In this document: piece after piece, positions 13,772 through 17,513 of the stretch
How the letters are laid out: every line of letters begins with the position of its first letter
How positions within the stretch are numbered: the first letter of the stretch is position 1
From: Gammaproteobacteria bacterium
GTDB taxonomy: Bacteria; Pseudomonadota; Gammaproteobacteria; DSM-16500
Direction of reading: 5' to 3'
Length of the DNA: 17,513 nt
Assembly (NCBI GenBank): GCA_013287235.1
Contig: JABDEF010000024.1
Span: forward strand, 1-17,513
Notes under the pieces: model-generated
Database searches by the model: none
Seen by the model: only the letters and a program-made list of their open reading frames with translations
What the model was told of the DNA's origin: nothing
Made by a program: the position numbers and the translations under genes

Positions 13772-16251
13772 TTTCTTCTGACAACCTCCTGCACAGCGTC
13801 TTTTAATGCATACCCTTCCGCTTGCAATCGTTTGAGTGCAGCCACTTCATCCCCTTTGGAGGAATATAAAATACGTGCGTAAGGATCAAAGATAATGCGG
13901 TGGATCGATAATCCAGAAGGCGTTTTGATAATGCATTCTGAATATTCATCGGTTTTTCGCAAACTTTTAAATAATCGCTCGGTAAAAGCATCCATCGCAA
14001 AACGATCGGATTTATTGATTTGATCAATGGCCTCACTGGTTTGGCCTAAAATAATTTTGATATCGCTGTTTTCAAAGCTTGCAATCGATGCTTCATTTTT
14101 AAAATAATCATTAATGGATTGGACGCTTGTCACAAAATTGGCATTATGTTTACGTGCGGTACGAAATCCCGTTTCAATAAATTTTCCGGTTGCGGCATTA
14201 TCGCTGCCTAATAAATCCCAGGCTTCATCAATGAGACAAGTTTTTTGCTGAGAACGATCGCCTAAATACATGGCTTCACTGATTTGATACATCAAACTTA
14301 AGAGTACAATACGTTGTAAATCTTTTTTGGATTTGAGCTCCTGCAATTCCAAAACAACAAAATTATTCCGTAAATCAATATTACTTTTACCTTCAAAATA
14401 AGCCCCATAAACGCCGTCTTTGGTATAACTATAAAGTAAATGTGATAAATTCTGACATGTGACGCTGGATTGCTTGCCCAACCAATCCGCAACCGTGGTG
14501 ATGGTTGCATCATTTCCTTTTTCTTCCCAAGCTGCTTTTGCCGCTTTCTCCAAAAAAGTGATTTCTTCATCGGAAGCCTCAGTCGTCGGATGCGCCATTG
14601 CCGACAATAATGGCTTTAACATACTCAAAGAGGCATTAAAATCTTGAATAAATGTAAAAGGATTTAACGAGAGTTTCGTTTCTGAATGAAACCGTATGAA
14701 TGTCCCACCTAACATGTAACACGTATTTTCATATGTGCAACCAATATCAATCACCCATACACGGCCACCTGCCCCTAACATGGCAACAATATATTCCTGC
14801 ATAAAAGCAGACTTACCTTTACCGGATGCAGCGGCAATCGCAATATTATAATTACCCTCACGATTATCAAAAGGATTGAAGGTCGCTATTTGCCCTCGGC
14901 GCCCTGGTAAAATCAAATGCGGTGAATGCGTGCCCTTCCACTCACCTTGAAGCGGTGCGATATTCATCGCATTGAAAGCAGTAACAGTACGTAATCGTCC
15001 CAAGAGATGTAAGTCTTGATACATGCCTTCTGACATCATCATCGGGAATATCGATAAAAAAGCAGGGAGCTGAAGATACTTGGTTTTTTTTAAGCGCCAC
15101 CCATTTGAGCGAAATAAATCATGCACTTTCCGCTCAGAAGATGTTCCATCTTTTTCTTTCGCAAACACCACTAACTGAAAATGGGTTTTAACCAATCGAT
15201 CCCCTTCGGATAATCGTTGATTTACATAAGTCCAATCTTCATATTCTTTAAATATTTTCGGCATCCAATCAGAATTCTTACTTTGTGCTGCTTTCTTTTT
15301 ACTAACGGATTGTAATTGCGCGCCGAGCCCTGCCTTTTCGACATCGACTAAACGTATTGAAAATGACAATACAAAAGGACAAGGGATTTGTAGTGAATCA
15401 TTAAATAATTTTCCAATCGCATTGGTCATATCCCATTGTGCCATCGATTGCGGATATTCTTTGATCGATAAACATCGCGCCTCGAATCGCTCATCATTTT
15501 CAAGACTCAATTTATCTTCATACACCCGAATGAAACTGATAGGATCAATCAATTGTTGCGAGAGCGTATCATAGGGATTCCAATGTGTTCGTGTGGGATA
15601 AACAGAGGATGTCGGATGCAATAAATCAGACATCACGCTGATAAATTCTTCTACCCCGACAGGCGCAATCGTTGCTTGAATGGATTTGAAGGAACTCACT
15701 ATCCCCTCTCGCAGCATGATCAAACGATCACGCAAATCCTGATCATTTTTCCGAGGTTCAGAAACCGTAATCCATAATCGAAAATCTCGTAAAATAAAAT
15801 TGCCATAGGTAGATAAGCTCTCAAACACACCTTGTTTTAAATAGTCAGTACGTTTTTTAGCAAGCCATGCATAAATATCGCCGCTTTTACCCCGCACCGT
15901 TTCAAAGCGATCTAACATTTCTCCTATTTTGGGGGAGGCCCATAATAAAAATTGAATATCCGCAGTCGCTGGTATCACGTCCGTGATGAGACTTGTCAAA
16001 ATATTGACGGTTTCTTCATTCGCACCCAACAGCGGGAAGGCTTCTAAAATAAAACCCTGACTGCCACGGTTATGAAAAATCCCCGTATCAGGATCAAAAC
16101 TTTCATACGGCAATAATCGGTTGAGCGCTTGATAACGGATAATATTATCTACGGTTGGCACATTCACAGGATCCGTTTTCACCCCAAATTGCGTACGGTC
16201 CCCGAGGAATTGCGCGAGCTTTTGACCCCAGTGATTCAATGTCTCCATCAT
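13768..16251 (-). CDS. traC: TraC, F-type secretion ATPase (VirB4 family)
   Basis: An 827-residue ATPase, slightly shorter than F TraC (about 875). The N-terminal TraC-specific domain (residues 25-430) is followed by the ATPase half: Walker A AASGKGKS at 474-481, VWVIDIGCTYENTCYMLGG near 498-516, Walker B TCLIDEAWDLLG at 671-682, and FVTSVQSINDYF as the late sensor region. It is a cytoplasmic, membrane-associated protein that powers pilus assembly. The ATG at 16251 has GAGGAT about 8 bases upstream and lies 3 bases past the traV stop; an ATG directly after it is an alternative. The stop overlaps the trbI ATG. Confidence 0.97.
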   Translation of the reverse strand: MMETLNHWGQKLAQFLGDRTQFGVKTDPVNVPTVDNIIRYQALNRLLPYESFDPDTGIFHNRGSQGFILEAFPLLGANEETVNILTSLITDVIPATADIQFLLWASPKIGEMLDRFETVRGKSGDIYAWLAKKRTDYLKQGVFESLSTYGNFILRDFRLWITVSEPRKNDQDLRDRLIMLREGIVSSFKSIQATIAPVGVEEFISVMSDLLHPTSSVYPTRTHWNPYDTLSQQLIDPISFIRVYEDKLSLENDERFEARCLSIKEYPQSMAQWDMTNAIGKLFNDSLQIPCPFVLSFSIRLVDVEKAGLGAQLQSVSKKKAAQSKNSDWMPKIFKEYEDWTYVNQRLSEGDRLVKTHFQLVVFAKEKDGTSSERKVHDLFRSNGWRLKKTKYLQLPAFLSIFPMMMSEGMYQDLHLLGRLRTVTAFNAMNIAPLQGEWKGTHSPHLILPGRRGQIATFNPFDNREGNYNIAIAAASGKGKSAFMQEYIVAMLGAGGRVWVIDIGCTYENTCYMLGGTFIRFHSETKLSLNPFTFIQDFNASLSMLKPLLSAMAHPTTEASDEEITFLEKAAKAAWEEKGNDATITTVADWLGKQSSVTCQNLSHLLYSYTKDGVYGAYFEGKSNIDLRNNFVVLELQELKSKKDLQRIVLLSLMYQISEAMYLGDRSQQKTCLIDEAWDLLGSDNAATGKFIETGFRTARKHNANFVTSVQSINDYFKNEASIASFENSDIKIILGQTSEAIDQINKSDRFAMDAFTERLFKSLRKTDEYSECIIKTPSGLSIHRIIFDPYARILYSSKGDEVAALKRLQAEGYALKDAVQEVVRRK

Positions 16252-16254
16252 AGG

Positions 16255-16647
16255 TTAATCCTCATTGCTCGATATAACTTTGGGCGGGTTGCCTTTCCAG
16301 TATCCGGGTTTAATAATGGTAAATACCTCGCTTTCTTCATGATAATTCCCTCCCGTATCCTCATAGGGTGCAATCCAGATGGGTAAGACCGTTTCCCGCA
16401 TTCGGATGGGTTCTCCTTTGGATAAAGCATGATTCGTATTTTGATAGGAAATCGACGAAGTGCGCGCATTCACCCATGTTTCATGACCCATCTCGCCGCG
16501 ATCGACTCGGCTATTCACTTGATCTAAACTTTCACAGCGAATCCCAGACTTCATGGGGCAATCAAATTTGGAATTCATTGTCGTACAACCTGTGAGTTGC
16601 GCTAAAAACAATATCAACCATGCGAACCATTTTTTGCTTTTATTCAT
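16255..16647 (-). CDS. traV: TraV, outer-membrane lipoprotein of the core complex
   Basis: A 130-residue lipoprotein. A signal peptide with lipobox LTGC puts the acylated cysteine at residue 21. Two further cysteines follow at 30 and 38 in KFDCPMKSGIRCESL, the conserved TraV pattern. TraV is the VirB7-like partner of TraB and TraK in the outer-membrane core. F TraV has 171 residues, so this one is short. The ATG has AAGGA about 10 bases upstream and starts 13 bases past the traB stop. The C-terminal part is rich in Pro and Trp and ends near VISSNED. Confidence 0.92.
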   Translation of the reverse strand: MNKSKKWFAWLILFLAQLTGCTTMNSKFDCPMKSGIRCESLDQVNSRVDRGEMGHETWVNARTSSISYQNTNHALSKGEPIRMRETVLPIWIAPYEDTGGNYHEESEVFTIIKPGYWKGNPPKVISSNED

Positions 16648-16660
16648 TGGCTTTTTTTCC

Positions 16661-17513
16661 TTAAGCTTCTATAGGTAAACTCGTCACGCTTAATCCTAGT
16701 TCTTTACTGTGTTCTTGAATTCGTTTGACTTCACGCTCTGATAGAGGAAGTCTTGGTGATTCCATTGGATTTTCTGGAAAAAGTGTCGGTGCATTTCTAA
16801 ACGGTTCTAAAGCCGTCGTATTCTTATGCGTTTTTTTATCTTGCCCTTCATGTTTCTTGCCATCCAAATAGAAGCCTTTCAAAAAAACGACATCCACCAC
16901 TGTCCCTGCACTTAACTGAATGACCGGATGATATTGTTCGGCGCGCTGAATGTTATACTCGGCTAGTTTATCCATGGCCTTCCCTGCCCCGCTCGCAGCT
17001 CCATACTGAAAAACCTTGCCTGAATTGATGGTTTGGACGGCTCCTTCAGGTGAGATGGAATTCGCGGTATAAGTTTGTGAAATCCCATCGGAGATGCCTG
17101 AAAGAGCACCGGCTGCAAATGCGCGTTGAAGTAAGGCACTTTCTCGCCATACGGGAATACCGCGCACACCATTTTTACCTTCGGGACCAAAAATAGTGCC
17201 TTCAACGGATTGATCCACCACTTCATTATTCGGAAATGTACAGCTCAAGTTTTCAAGGCGTATCAAGCCACGTTCGGAGGATATATCACCCACGACTGCC
17301 GCAGTCACCACACAATCTTTTAAGTGGCTCTTTTTATGATTAGGGAGTGTGCCATTCGCAATAATTCGAAATAGCATGGGAACAGGATTCGCAGAGGAAT
17401 TCACGCCAGCTGAAGCATCAGCGCCACCCAACATCACTGCTTTCACAAATGTACCTGCGGGAACATACGTATCAGGATTTTTTAACGGCACATTTTCCTG
17501 ATCAGTAGCGTCA
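16661..17513 (-). CDS. traB: TraB, VirB10-like core protein (partial, C-terminal part)
   Basis: The frame stays open to the window edge; a GTG at 17489-17491 lies inside the gene and is not its start. The visible 284 codons begin with a few residues of linker and the TraB signature DTYVPAGTFVKAVMLGGADAS. This is followed by VRGIPVWRESALLQRAFAAGAL and a GTVVDVVFLKGFYLDGKK ending, the VirB10/TrbI-type beta-barrel domain. TraB spans the envelope as the scaffold of the core complex with TraV and TraK; F TraB has 475 residues, so the N-terminal membrane anchor lies outside. The stop TAA is at 16661-16663, and traV follows after 13 bases. Confidence 0.95.
   Translation of the reverse strand, partial: DATDQENVPLKNPDTYVPAGTFVKAVMLGGADASAGVNSSANPVPMLFRIIANGTLPNHKKSHLKDCVVTAAVVGDISSERGLIRLENLSCTFPNNEVVDQSVEGTIFGPEGKNGVRGIPVWRESALLQRAFAAGALSGISDGISQTYTANSISPEGAVQTINSGKVFQYGAASGAGKAMDKLAEYNIQRAEQYHPVIQLSAGTVVDVVFLKGFYLDGKKHEGQDKKTHKNTTALEPFRNAPTLFPENPMESPRLPLSEREVKRIQEHSKELGLSVTSLPIEA

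Noticed and set aside
1..17513. tRNA or rRNA genes, CRISPR arrays, insertion sequences or integrase genes.
   Set aside because: None seen: the window is filled by coding sequence with short gaps, and no repeat-spacer pattern, transposase motif or RNA gene was recognised on either strand.

Overview
The window is a long internal segment of an F-type (Tra_F) conjugative type IV secretion operon, read almost entirely on the minus strand. From right to left, in transcription order, it holds traB (cut by the window edge), traV, traC, trbI, a small exported protein, traW, traU, a coiled-coil membrane protein, trbC, traN, traF, traH, a small membrane protein, traG, traD, and the first 13 codons of a further gene. 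Gene order, spacing (ATGA overlaps, gaps of a few bases) and product lengths follow the F plasmid and the F-like islands of intracellular bacteria. The DNA is AT-rich with many TTA leucine codons. This fits a gammaproteobacterium, possibly a Legionella- or Coxiella-like lineage, but that is inferred from gene set and composition only.

The core and outer-membrane components lie at the right: TraB and lipoprotein TraV, with the ATPase TraC. The middle holds the exported pilus assembly and mating-pair stabilisation set: TraW, TraU, TrbC, TraN, TraF and TraH. TraF carries a CPYC thioredoxin motif and lies directly downstream of the very cysteine-rich TraN. TraG (mating-pair stabilisation) and the coupling ATPase TraD come last. 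Three small genes (118, 194 and 97 residues) sit in the operon in normal operon spacing and do not match an F protein that I recognise.

The unusual part is two toxin-antitoxin modules placed on the opposite (plus) strand inside the operon. The first, at 4632-5309, pairs a ribbon-helix-helix antitoxin with a Doc/Fic toxin and lies between the 97-residue gene and traG. The second, at 11678-12365, is a higBA-like pair (RelE/Gp49 toxin, then XRE antitoxin) and lies at the 5' end of traU. Each has its own promoter-like sequence with repeats that look like operators. The higBA cassette has separated the well-formed traU start site (12376, strong ribosome site, overlapping the traW stop) from the TraU signal peptide and body (about 11640 leftward).

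In both cassettes the tra-sense strand stays open from end to end. The bridge frame over the Doc module ends in a TGA that overlaps the traG ATG. The bridge frame over higBA is in phase with TraU. The three toxin-antitoxin genes that lie codon-on-codon with these frames contain no TTA, CTA or TCA codon, the three codons that would give stops on the other strand. The fourth gene, which lies in another phase, uses them freely. This suggests that tra-sense translation through the inserted modules may be selected, for example to avoid transcriptional polarity or to keep TraU made as a long precursor. That idea is an inference and is set out in the findings.
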